Source of the DNA: Actinomadura sp. CNU-125 | GTDB taxonomy: Bacteria > Actinomycetota > Actinomycetes > Streptosporangiales > Streptosporangiaceae | Reading direction: 5' to 3' | DNA length: 64,000 bases | NCBI RefSeq assembly: GCF_001942465.1 | Contig: NZ_MKJY01000111.1 | Span: forward strand, 124,001 to 188,000 | Shown here: one piece after another, positions 42,315 to 50,695 of the stretch | How positions within the stretch are numbered: position 1 is the stretch's first letter | Layout of the letters: each line of letters starts with the position of its first letter | Made by a program: the position numbers and the translations under genes | The notes under the pieces: model-generated | The model's database searches: none | What the model was told of the DNA's origin: nothing | The model's input: only the letters and a program-made list of their open reading frames with translations

Positions 42315-43678
42315 GCACCGGCCCGATACCGGCCGTGGACGGGGCCGGCCCGCCCGCGGTCCTCACGCTGCCGACGCTCGCCGACGGCACCGAACTGGTC
42401 GGCGAGTACAAGAACTCGGGCTACCGCGAGCCCCCGCAGCTCGTCAGCCTGCCGAACCGCCAGCTCGTCCGCCTCCCGCCGCTGCTCTTCCACGTCGTCA
42501 AGGCGCTGCACGACTACCGCCACCTGGCCGGGACGGCCGACGTCGAGACCGCCCTCGACCGGGTGGCCGCCGCCGTCTCCCGCGAGGCCGACGCGCGGCT
42601 CACCGGGGAGCAGATCGTCTACCTGGTCGACCGCAAGCTCGCCCCGCTCGGCGTCACCACCTACAGCGACGGGACCCCGCCGCCGGTCATCAAGGCCAAC
42701 CCGTTCCTCGGGCTGAAGTTCAAGGTGGCGGTGATCCCCGAGCGGGTCAGCTCCCTGCTCGGCGGGATGTTCGCCTGGCTGCTGAGCCCCTTCGCGATGA
42801 TCCCGCTGATCGCGGGGCTCGTCCTCAGCGAGGTCTGGGTGTTCGGCACCCAGTCCGTCACCGGTGCGCTCCGGCACTCCATCCTCAACCCCGTCGGCAT
42901 CCTGGCGATCATGGGGCTGGGCGTGCTGTCGGTCGCGTTCCACGAGGTCGGCCACGCCGCCGCCTGCCGGTACGGGGGCGTCAAACCGGGCCCCATGGGG
43001 TTCGGCATCTACATCGTGTGGCCCGCGTTCTACACCGACATCACCGAGTCCTACCGGCTCAGTCGTGGCGGACGGCTGCGCGCCGACCTCGCCGGCGTCT
43101 ACTTCAACGGCGTCTTCATCGTCGCGCTGACGATGCTCTACCTGCAGACGGGCTACGAGCCGATCCTCGTCGCGATCCTCTACGTGAACCTGGAGATCGT
43201 GCAGCAGCTGTTGCCCACCATGCGGTTCGACGGCTACTACATCATGTCCGACCTGGCCGGAATCCCCGACCTGTTCAAGTACATCAAGCCGATCCTGCGC
43301 CGGACGCTGCTGCGGCGTCCCCCCGACGCGCTGCTGCGCGACCTGAAGCGCTGGCCACAGGTCTTCGTCGCGTTCTGGGTCCTCGCGGTCTTCCCGGTGA
43401 TGATCGTGCAGCTCTTCCTGATCGCGCTCCGGGTGCCCGACCTGATGTCGCTGGCCTGGTGGAAGGTGCAGAAGCTGTTCGATGACGCCATGGCGGGCGA
43501 CGGCCCGCTGGACATGACCGTGGCCGTGCTGCAGACGCTGCTGATCGTGCTGCCGGTCGCCGGTCTCGTGCTGATCACTTTCTCGATCGGACGCAGACTG
43601 GTGCGGTGGGCGATCGGCTACGTGCGCGGTCCCGCCGGTAACAAGGGCCCCGCCACCGGCCCGTTGCCGGGCGCCTGA
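42311..43678 (+). CDS. Membrane M50 (site-2) zinc protease with RRE/PqqD-like N-terminus
   Basis: 455 residues from ATG 42311. Residues about 28-115 (LVGEYKNSGYREPPQLVSLPNRQLVRLPPLLFHVVKAL ... ITYLVDRKLAPLGV-like) read as a PqqD/RRE-type winged helix that could bind the leader peptides. Hydrophobic segments follow; the zinc motif HEVGH is at 211-215 and a second conserved FDGYY at 306-310, as in the peptide zinc metalloprotease branch of M50. Further membrane helices run to the basic C-terminus. It probably cleaves the two upstream peptides within or at the membrane. No ABC exporter, radical SAM, cyclodehydratase or lanthipeptide synthetase is adjacent. Confidence 0.82.
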   Translation: MSTGPIPAVDGAGPPAVLTLPTLADGTELVGEYKNSGYREPPQLVSLPNRQLVRLPPLLFHVVKALHDYRHLAGTADVETALDRVAAAVSREADARLTGEQIVYLVDRKLAPLGVTTYSDGTPPPVIKANPFLGLKFKVAVIPERVSSLLGGMFAWLLSPFAMIPLIAGLVLSEVWVFGTQSVTGALRHSILNPVGILAIMGLGVLSVAFHEVGHAAACRYGGVKPGPMGFGIYIVWPAFYTDITESYRLSRGGRLRADLAGVYFNGVFIVALTMLYLQTGYEPILVAILYVNLEIVQQLLPTMRFDGYYIMSDLAGIPDLFKYIKPILRRTLLRRPPDALLRDLKRWPQVFVAFWVLAVFPVMIVQLFLIALRVPDLMSLAWWKVQKLFDDAMAGDGPLDMTVAVLQTLLIVLPVAGLVLITFSIGRRLVRWAIGYVRGPAGNKGPATGPLPGA

Positions 43679-43727
43679 CCGGTGCGCGCGGTCCCCGCAC
43701 GACAGCCGCGCGCTTGACGGCGCGGCG

Positions 43728-43757
43728 AGCGCCGGACGCCCCCGGGCGTCCGGCGCT
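43728..43757 (+). terminator. Terminator after the peptide/protease operon
   Basis: Perfect 13-base stem AGCGCCGGACGCC (43728-43740) with GGCGTCCGGCGCT (43745-43757), loop CCCG, 50 bases after the protease stop. Confidence 0.75.
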
Positions 43758-43774
43758 TCGTCGTCTCCGCACCC

Positions 43775-43817
43775 GCGTATAAAATGCCTCGAACCATCGG
43801 CAATGCATTTTATACGC
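43775..43817. promoter_or_regulatory. AT-rich perfect inverted repeat before the esterase gene
   Basis: GCGTATAAAATGC (43775-43787) and GCATTTTATACGC (43805-43817), a perfect 13-base repeat with a 17-base spacer. It is strikingly AT-rich for this genome. It may be an operator, or a hairpin ending in TTTTCTT. Confidence 0.5.
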
Positions 43818-43894
43818 TTTTCTTCGGCCGCATTCATTGCGGACGGACCGGGAACCTACTCAGAGTAAGTTCGCTTTCTCGAAAGGCTCCCGCC

Positions 43895-44902
43895 TTGTTC
43901 CGCCGCAACTCCGCCGCCGCATGCGCGGCGATTCTCGCCCCGCTCGTCTCCCTTTCGCTGGCCGCCCCGCCCGCGCACGCGACGCCGCCGAACGCGTCCG
44001 CCCCGTCGGCGGCGCACGCGACGCCGTCCGGGGCGCGGGTCGTCGCGGAGGAGTTCGTCGACCACCGGACGCTGGACCTGACGATCGAGTCGCCCGCGAT
44101 GGGGCGCCGCGAGAAGGTGCGGCTGCTCCTGCCGCCCGGCTGGTCCGCGGACGCGCGCCGCGCCTGGCCCACGCTGTGGCTGCTGCACGGCGGCGTCGAC
44201 GACTACACCGCCTGGACGCGCGACACCGACGTCGCGGAGCTCACCGCCGACTCGGACGTCATCGTCGTCATGCCGAACGGCGGCCGGTGCGGAAATTACT
44301 CCGACTGGTGGAATTACGGCGACGGCGGCCCGCCGCGCTGGGAGACGTTCCACATGACCGAGGTCCGCGAAATCCTGGAACGCGATTACGGTGCCGGGAA
44401 ACGGCGGGCGATCGCGGGCAATTCCATGGGCGGGCTCGGCGCCATGCTGTACGCGGCGCGCTTCCCCGGCATGTTCGAGGCCGCCGCGTCCTTCAGCGGC
44501 TACCTGCACACCCTGGACGGGCACACCCCGGGCGACGACTCCGTCGGCTGGGGCCCGTCCCTCTCCTGCCCGGGGACGGACTGGCGGCGCGTCTGGGGCG
44601 ACCCCGACGACCAGGCCGCGATCTGGCACGCGCACAACCCGACCGACCAGGCCGGACGGCTCGCGGGGGTGCGGCTGTGGGTGGCGAGCGGCGACGGGCG
44701 GCGCGGCGACCTCGGCGGCTGGCCGTTCACCGACCCGGTGGAGGCGGGGACGTACCGGCACAGCCGCGCGTTCACCGACCGGCTGCACGACCTCGGGATC
44801 CCGGTGACGACGCGGTTCTTCCACGGGCAGCACAGCTGGCCGTACTGGGAGCGCGACCTGCACGAGGCGTACCCGATGCTGATGCGGGCCCTGCACGGCT
44901 GA
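43895..44902 (+). CDS. Secreted esterase, Ag85/esterase D-like
   Basis: 335 residues from TTG 43895, chosen because GAAAGG lies eight bases upstream and the product then begins with a clean signal peptide (LFRRNSAAACAAILAPLVSLSLAAPPAHA). The hydrolase domain has LWLLHGGVDDYTAWTRDTD, NYSDWWNYGDGGPPRWETFHMTEVREILERDYGAG, the nucleophile elbow IAGNSMGGLGAM, and a His in RFFHGQHSWPYWERDLHEAYP. It is homologous to the esterase at 35317-36588 but lacks the long linker. Exported; acyl ester hydrolysis or acyl transfer is likely, the substrate unknown. A longer frame back to 43784 runs through the inverted repeat and is less likely. Confidence 0.83.
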   Translation: MFRRNSAAACAAILAPLVSLSLAAPPAHATPPNASAPSAAHATPSGARVVAEEFVDHRTLDLTIESPAMGRREKVRLLLPPGWSADARRAWPTLWLLHGGVDDYTAWTRDTDVAELTADSDVIVVMPNGGRCGNYSDWWNYGDGGPPRWETFHMTEVREILERDYGAGKRRAIAGNSMGGLGAMLYAARFPGMFEAAASFSGYLHTLDGHTPGDDSVGWGPSLSCPGTDWRRVWGDPDDQAAIWHAHNPTDQAGRLAGVRLWVASGDGRRGDLGGWPFTDPVEAGTYRHSRAFTDRLHDLGIPVTTRFFHGQHSWPYWERDLHEAYPMLMRALHG

Positions 44903-44937
44903 CGGACCGTCCGGGCGGACGCGACGGACCGTCCGTC
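44901..44937. terminator. Hairpin between convergent esterase and phosphatase genes
   Basis: GACGGAC (44901-44907) pairs with GTCCGTC (44931-44937), with an inner CGTCCG/CGGACG stem. It overlaps the esterase stop and touches the phosphatase stop at 44936. Confidence 0.4.
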
Positions 44938-46183
44938 AGGTCTGCGTGATCGCTTCCACGCCGGTCTCGCTGCCGACGCCCGGCGGCCCGTGCCACTCCA
45001 GCACGAGGACGGTGGCGTCGTCGTCGAGGCGTCCCTCGTGGTGCTCCAGGATGCTGTGGATCAGCCGCCGCAGCGTCTCCGGGACCGGCAGGCCGTCGGC
45101 GCTGTGGCGGATGATGAAGTCGACGAACCGGACGAGGCCGAACTCCCGTTTGTCCGGGTCGCGCGCCTCGACGATCCCGTCGGTGTAGAGCAGGACGCGG
45201 TCGCCCGGCTGCAACTGCTCCTCGCACACCCGCGGGACGATGCCGAGGTCGGTGCCGAGCGGCGTGCCGGGCAGGCAGTCGAGCTGCGTCACCCACCGGC
45301 CGCCCCGGATGACGACCGGCGGCGGATGCCCGTAGGTCGTCCACGACAGCAGGCCGGTCCGCAGTTGCAGGCAGGACAGGACGCCGGTGACGAACCGGCC
45401 GGACGAGTCCTGTTCGAGCAGCTCCTTCTCGATCGACTCGCCGATGGCGGCGAGCCCGGTGCCCTCGACCCGGGTGTTGCGGTACGCGGCGACGGCGAGG
45501 TTGGACGTCAGCCCGGCGCCGGTGTCGTGCCCCATGGCGTCGAATACGCCGAGGTGCACGGTGTTGCCGGCCAGCCCGTAGTCGAAGGTGTCGCCGCCGA
45601 GCCGGTAGGCGGGTTCGAGCGCCGCGCTGATGACCACCTGGTCGTTGGCGAAGGTCATCGGCGGCAGCGCACGCCACTGCATCTCCGCCGACACCGTCAT
45701 GGGCCGCGTCCGCACCAGCCGGGCGAGCGTGTCGCTCGCGGTGCTCTTGCTGACGATCATCAGGGCGATCAGCCCGGCCAGCGACTCCGCGCGCGGCACG
45801 GCGTCGGGATCGCCGTCGGACGTCACCACGTGCAGGACGCCGATCCGCTCGGTCCCGTCGAGCAGCGGCACCCACCACTCGCGGCCGTCGCCGTCGATTC
45901 CGGCGATTTCGCCGACGAGGTGGCCGCGGGCGGGGGCGACGTTCTGGAACGCGCGTCCGGCGAGGGTCCCCTCGATGCGCAGCTCGGCCGAGTCGCCGCC
46001 CGCGCCGTCCTGTCCGGGGAGCAGGCACAGGACGGTCTGCTGCAGGTCGGCGACGTACATGCGCAGGTCGTGCAGCCCGGCCCGCCCGGCGTGCTCGGCG
46101 ACCACGCCGGGCATCTGCTCCAGCGACATCAGGTGGCTGGCGGCGATCAGCTCGCTCAGCATCCGCTCGCCGGTACCGTCCAC
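44936..46183 (-). CDS. PP2C-type serine phosphatase (SpoIIE/RsbU-like) with GAF-like N-terminus
   Basis: 415 residues from GTG 46183, with GGGGGA six bases upstream. The N-terminal half is a GAF-like sensor (LHDLRMYVADLQQTVLCLLPG ... REWWVPLLDGTERIGVLHVVTSD). The C-terminal half is a SpoIIE-type PP2C phosphatase with AYRLGGDTFDYGLAGNTVHLGVFDAMGHDTGAGLTSNLAV, LQLRTGLLSWTTYGHPPPVVIRGG, DRVLLYTDGIVEARD and LDDDATVLVLEW, including the metal-binding Asp residues. It probably dephosphorylates an anti-sigma antagonist. The STAS protein at 62749 is a possible but distant partner. Confidence 0.87.
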   Translation of the reverse strand: MDGTGERMLSELIAASHLMSLEQMPGVVAEHAGRAGLHDLRMYVADLQQTVLCLLPGQDGAGGDSAELRIEGTLAGRAFQNVAPARGHLVGEIAGIDGDGREWWVPLLDGTERIGVLHVVTSDGDPDAVPRAESLAGLIALMIVSKSTASDTLARLVRTRPMTVSAEMQWRALPPMTFANDQVVISAALEPAYRLGGDTFDYGLAGNTVHLGVFDAMGHDTGAGLTSNLAVAAYRNTRVEGTGLAAIGESIEKELLEQDSSGRFVTGVLSCLQLRTGLLSWTTYGHPPPVVIRGGRWVTQLDCLPGTPLGTDLGIVPRVCEEQLQPGDRVLLYTDGIVEARDPDKREFGLVRFVDFIIRHSADGLPVPETLRRLIHSILEHHEGRLDDDATVLVLEWHGPPGVGSETGVEAITQT

Positions 46184-46473
46184 GATCGTCCCCCCGGTCG
46201 GAGTGCGGATACCGCGGTATCCGCCATACCCCGTGGCCCCGAGAGAACACGGCCCGCGGACGCGGCGGCGCGGGCGGACGCGGGAGGCGTGAGATGGGAC
46301 ACACGAACCTGTGTCCGGACACACCGGCCCGCCGATTTTGGAACGTTTGAAAGCACAGGTCACCGCCCCCCTTCATCAGTTTCTGATAAATCGACGGGGA
46401 AAGGTACGTCGCGAATTGACGGAAGGGATGTGCTAAAAACCCGTCTTGAGTTCGCCTAGGCGGAGGGACGTCC
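46184..46473. other. Divergent intergenic region, no gene seen
   Basis: 290 bases between the phosphatase and the oxygenase genes. The only structures noted are a small ATCAG-TTT-CTGAT repeat (46375-46387) and GGAGGG (46462-46467), which serves the oxygenase start. Confidence 0.35.
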
Positions 46474-47337
46474 ATGAGTGCGGCGCGGACACTGGAACGG
46501 GCGATCGACGCCGAACGCTATCCGCTGGCCGAACCGGCGAGCGCCGGCTGGGACGCGGTCGTCTCCGCGACCCGGGCCGAGCTGGCGGAGACGGGCTGCT
46601 GCGTGCTTCCCGGCTTCGTCCGTCCGGAATGGCAGGAGACGCTGCGGGACGAATGCGCGTCCGTCGAACGGGACGCGCATTTCGATGTCGAAACGGTGAA
46701 CGCCTACAACATCGACGTGCACACTCCGCTGCCGGACGGCCATCCGGGACGGCTCACGGTCGAGCGCGGCAACGCGTTCGTCGCCCGCGACCGCCTGCCC
46801 GCGCAGCACATCGTGCCCCGCCTTTATTCGAACCCGCTTTTCCAACATTTCGTGGCGAGCTGCTTCGGGCTGCCGGAGGTGCACGAGCTGGCCGATCCGC
46901 TGTCGGGGCTCGTGCTGAACGTCGTCCGGCCCGGCATGGAGCATCCCTGGCACTTCGACACCAACGAGTTCACGGTCAGCCTGCTGACGCGGGAGGCGGA
47001 GGGCGGCGGCGCCTTCGAGTACTGCCCGAACATCCGGTCCGCGGAGGCGGAGAACTTCGACAACGTACGGCGCGTGCTCACCGGCGAGGGCGCCCACCTG
47101 GTCCGCAGCCTCACGCTGCGGCCCGGTGACCTGCAATTGTTCAAGGGACGCTACTCGCTGCACCGGGTGAGCGCCGTGCGCGGCGCGATCTCCCGGCACA
47201 CCGCGATCTTCGCCTACAGCGAGCGTCCCGGAGTCGTGGGCAGCGTGGCCCGCACGCGGCAGCTCTTCGGCCGCGTCCTGCCCGAGCACCTCGCGGCCGA
47301 GGGCCGCGCCGTCCGGGTGGACGCGCTGCTCGACTGA
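46474..47337 (+). CDS. Fe(II)/2-oxoglutarate-dependent oxygenase
   Basis: 287 residues from ATG 46474 behind GGAGGG. Double-stranded beta-helix oxygenase with the metal triad HFD at 160-162 and a distal His231 (YSLHRVSAVRG, where Arg237 may hold 2-oxoglutarate). The surroundings HPWHFDTNEFTVSLLTREAEGGGAFEYCPNIR resemble the BesD/HalD and ArpA-type group. Because the Asp is present it should hydroxylate, not halogenate. Members of this group act on free amino acids or similar small zwitterions. The next two genes are a methyltransferase and a carnitine-type acyltransferase, so a hydroxylated amino acid or betaine is a reasonable substrate guess. Confidence 0.82.
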   Translation: MSAARTLERAIDAERYPLAEPASAGWDAVVSATRAELAETGCCVLPGFVRPEWQETLRDECASVERDAHFDVETVNAYNIDVHTPLPDGHPGRLTVERGNAFVARDRLPAQHIVPRLYSNPLFQHFVASCFGLPEVHELADPLSGLVLNVVRPGMEHPWHFDTNEFTVSLLTREAEGGGAFEYCPNIRSAEAENFDNVRRVLTGEGAHLVRSLTLRPGDLQLFKGRYSLHRVSAVRGAISRHTAIFAYSERPGVVGSVARTRQLFGRVLPEHLAAEGRAVRVDALLD

Positions 47338-47401
47338 GCCCCCCCTCAGCGCCCGTCCCGTTTCGAGCCCGCTCCTCCAGTCCCCGGAAGGACCGCGATC
47401 C

Positions 47402-48237
47402 GTGCGCGTCGACACGTCCGGAAAGATCTCGCTCGACCACATCTACACGCAGCCCGACCCCCGCGCCTACTTCACGACGCTGCGGGATCTCGAATACCAC
47501 ATCCCGCAGCTCGCCCGGCCGCACTTCGCCGAGCTGATCGGCGAATACCGGAAGGCGCGCAACGTCGCGGTCCCGACGGTTCTCGATATCGGCTGCTCCT
47601 ACGGCATCAACGCGGCCCTGCTGAAATACGGAATCACGATGGGCGACCTGTACGAGCGCTACAGTGGCGCGACGCCCACCGGCGGACGCGCGAATCGCTG
47701 CTGGCCCGCGACCGGGAGCTGAGCCGCCGCGAACCGCGCACCGCCCCCGCGCGCTTCCTCGGTCTGGACGCCTCCGACGATGCCCTCTCCTACGCGCTCG
47801 ACGCCGGTTTCCTGGACGGCGCCGTGCACGCCGACCTCGAACGCGACGACCCGACCGGCCCGCAGCGGGAACTGCTCGCCGGGACCGACCTCGTCGTGTC
47901 CACCGGCTGCCTCGGTTACGTCACCGAGCGGACGATCGCGCGCGTCGTCGCGGCGTGCGGCCCGCGGCGTCCCTGGATGGCGCACTTCATCCTGCGCATG
48001 TTCCCGTTCGCGCCGATCGCCGACACGCTCGCCGCGGCCGGTTACGAGACCGTCCGCCGCGAGGGCCTGTTCCGGCAGCGCCGGTTCGCCACCGCGCAGG
48101 AGCGGGAGAACGTGCTGCTGCGGCTCGCGGAGGCCGGGATCGACGCGCAAGGGCTGGAAAGCGACGGCTGGTACTACGCCGAGCTGTACGTATCGCGCCC
48201 CCGACCCCACGACTCCGAAATCGAGGACCGACGTTGA
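47402..48237 (+). CDS. Class I SAM-dependent methyltransferase (frame broken near 47685)
   Basis: About 278 residues from GTG 47402 behind GGAAGGA. SAM-binding motif I is VPTVLDIGCSYGINAALLKYG (residues about 60-80). After one missing base near 47685 the other frame continues RESLLARDRELSRREPRT, then FLGLDASDDALSYALDAGFLDG (motif II region), GTDLVVSTGCLGYVTERTI and a C-terminal half ending YYAELYVSRPRPHD. It could methylate a nitrogen or oxygen of the product of the oxygenase. Its stop overlaps the acyltransferase start as TTGA, so the two are coupled. Confidence 0.78.
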
Positions 48238-50020
48238 ACGAACCCTCCGCCCGCACCTTCGGCAACGAGGACGCGCTGCCGCGGGTGCCGCTGCCGGCGC
48301 TCGACGAGACCCGCGCGCGGTTCCTGCGGTGGTGCGAGCCGCTGCTCACCGCGGACGAACTCGCCCGCACCGAGGCCGCGCTGGACGAGTTCGTCCGACC
48401 GGACGGTCCGGGACCGCGGCTGCACGCGGCGCTCGAACGCTACGACGCGAGCGAGGGCGTGCACAGCTGGCTCGACACGTTCTGGCCGTACCGGTACCTG
48501 GGGCGCCGCGACCGCATCGCGCTCAACGCGAACTTCTTCTTCCTGTTCGGTGACTCCGGGGAGACGCAGGTCGCGCGGGCGGCCGGGCTGATCGCGGGCG
48601 CGCTGGACTACAAGCTGCGGCTGGACGACGAGCGGGTGCCGCCGGTCGAGCAGCGCGGACGGCCGCTGTCGATGGAGCAGAACAAGTTCCTGTTCTCGAC
48701 GACGCGGATCCCCGGGGCCGAACAGGACACCGTCCGCGCCCCGTACGACGAGGGAGGCCCGTCCACGGCGCGGCACATCGTCGTGTTCTTCCGCGGCAAC
48801 ATGATGCGGCTGGACGTGATCGGCCCGGACGGGCTGCCGCACACCCTCGACGAACTCGCCGCGGCCCTCGGCACGATCATGAAGGCGGGGCCGACGGCGG
48901 AACCGTCCACCGGCCACCTGACGACGAAGGCGCGCGCCGAGTGGGCGGCGAGCCGGGACGCGCTGCTCGCACTCGACGGCCGCAACGCGCGGGCCCTCGA
49001 CGACATCGAGACCGCGCTGTTCTGCGTCTGCCTCGAGAACTTCGCCCCCGCGTCGACGCAGGAGGCGTGCGACAACCTGCTGCACGGCGACAGCGCGAAC
49101 CGCTGGTTCGACAAGGCGGTGTCGTTCGTCGTGTTCGCGGACGGTTCGGCGGGCATCAACGTCGAGCACTGCGGGCTGGACGGCACGACGATCCTCAGCT
49201 TCGTGGACGCCCTCCTCGGCGAGCCCGCGGCGGTGCAGTCGGCGCGGTCTGGCGCGCGGAGCCAGGGGCTCCCGGCGGTCGAGCCGATCGAGTTCGTCCT
49301 GGACGACGCGCTGCGCGCGGACGTGCGGGCGGCGGGCAGGTCGTTCGCCGACTACGCCGCCGCGACCGCGACGGCCTGCGTGTCGTTCGACGACTTCGGC
49401 TCGCGGGACGCCAAACGCCTGCGGATGTCGCCGGACGCGTTCGTCCAGATGGCGTACCAGCTCGCGCACAAGCGCGCGAAGGGACGGATCGGCGCGACGT
49501 ACGAGTCGATCGCGACGCGGCAGTACCGGCGGGGCCGCACCGAGGCGATGCGGGTCGTGACGCCGGAGGTGCTGCGGTTCGCCGAGGTCATGGACGACCC
49601 GTCCGCCGGCGCGGACGCTCCCGCCGCGACGCGCTGCGCGCCGCCGCCGACGCGCACGTCCGGCGGGCCAAGGAGTGCCGGTCGGGGCAGGCGCCGGAGC
49701 AGCACCTGTGGGAACTGCAGCTCATCGCGAAGCGGCGGGGGGACACCGAGCCGCTGCCGCTGTTCGACTCCCCCGGCTGGACCGTCATGCGGGACGACTA
49801 CCTGAGCACCAGTTCGGCGCCGTCGACGAACATCCGGTACTTCGGGTTCGGGTCGACGAGCGAGCAGTGCATCGGCGTCGCGTACGTCCTGCTCCCGGAC
49901 CGCTTCAACGTCTACCTGAGCACGCCGCGCCCGGTGGCGGACGCCATGTACGGCTTCGCCGACCGCCTCCGCGAAGCCGTCCGCGAACTGCGGGAACTCC
50001 TGGAGGGGGCGACTGGCTAG
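48234..50020 (+). CDS. Choline/carnitine O-acyltransferase family protein (frame broken near 49610)
   Basis: About 595 residues from TTG 48234. It has the carnitine acyltransferase fold: N-terminal LPRVPLPALDETRARFLRWCEPLL, a catalytic His312 in SAGINVEHCGLDGTTI, and after one missing base near 49610 the substrate motif LSTSSAPSTNIRYFGFGSTSEQCIGVAYVLLPDRFNVYLS (the STS triad). Length and motifs match the animal and fungal enzymes that esterify carnitine or choline; bacterial members are uncommon. With the oxygenase and methyltransferase it could make an acylated hydroxy-betaine. Its TAG stop overlaps the TAG stop of the convergent gene on the other strand (CTAG, 50017-50020). Confidence 0.82.
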
Positions 50021-50586
50021 TGCCCGGGGCGGGCCGCTCGGGGCGTCCGCCGCACGGGGTACAGCCAGCGGCGCAGCAGTCGGCTCAGCCCCGGCATGAT
50101 CAGCAGCGTGAGGAGCGGGACGACGATCGCGGGGAACATCATCGCCTTCAGCGGCAGCGGCCAGCCCTGCGCGTGCGGGGTGACGAACGCCTGCAGCAGG
50201 AGGCTGAGCGGGTAGACCGCGCAGAACGTCACGACGATCATCTTGAGCCTGGACGGCGCGGGCACCGACTCCCCCGGGAGGCTGAACCACGTCTCCAGGC
50301 CGGTCGTGTGGTGCCGGTGCTCCTCGGCGATGCCGCCGAGCCGTCCGAGCAGGTCGTGGCGTTCGGGCGAGTCGAGCCAGGTGTCGAGGCTGTCGCGGTC
50401 GTCGAACCGGACGAGCGTGTAGTAGCGGTGCCGACCGCCTTCGGCGCGCAGCCACATCGCGTCCTCGTGCCCGGGATACCGGCTCGCGGCGTCGTGGATC
50501 GCCCCCGCCCAGCGTTCGAAGTCGCGCTCGCGCCCGGGCTTGACGTCCCAGGTGAACACGACCGTCACGGGCTCCCGCTGCTCCAT
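50017..50586 (-). CDS. ABM-domain membrane protein (antibiotic biosynthesis monooxygenase-like)
   Basis: 189 residues from ATG 50586. The N-terminal half is a dimeric alpha-beta barrel of the ABM type (PVTVVFTWDVKPGRERDFERWAGAIHDAASRYPGHEDAMWLR ... YYTLVRFDDRDSLDTWLDSPERHDLL). The C-terminal half has two hydrophobic segments (MIVVTFCAVYPLSLLLQAFV and MMFPAIVVPLLTLLIMPGL). This is the common actinobacterial ABM-plus-two-TM protein of unknown function. A 19-base perfect inverted repeat lies 45 bases upstream of its start. Confidence 0.78.
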   Translation of the reverse strand: MEQREPVTVVFTWDVKPGRERDFERWAGAIHDAASRYPGHEDAMWLRAEGGRHRYYTLVRFDDRDSLDTWLDSPERHDLLGRLGGIAEEHRHHTTGLETWFSLPGESVPAPSRLKMIVVTFCAVYPLSLLLQAFVTPHAQGWPLPLKAMMFPAIVVPLLTLLIMPGLSRLLRRWLYPVRRTPRAARPGH

Positions 50587-50630
50587 ACCCGGAACCTCAC
50601 CGCTGCGGCGCGTCCCAACCTCCGTTGAGC

Positions 50631-50678
50631 TGCGGCGTGTTGCCCTTATGAGCGGCCGGATAAGGGCAACACGCCGCA
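50631..50678. repeat. Perfect 19-base inverted repeat between ABM and MacB-like genes
   Basis: TGCGGCGTGTTGCCCTTAT (50631-50649) and ATAAGGGCAACACGCCGCA (50660-50678) with a ten-base spacer. It is longer than any other hairpin in the window. It may terminate the efflux operon or act as an operator for the ABM gene. Confidence 0.65.
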
Positions 50679-50695
50679 GGTCGACGGGAGGACGG

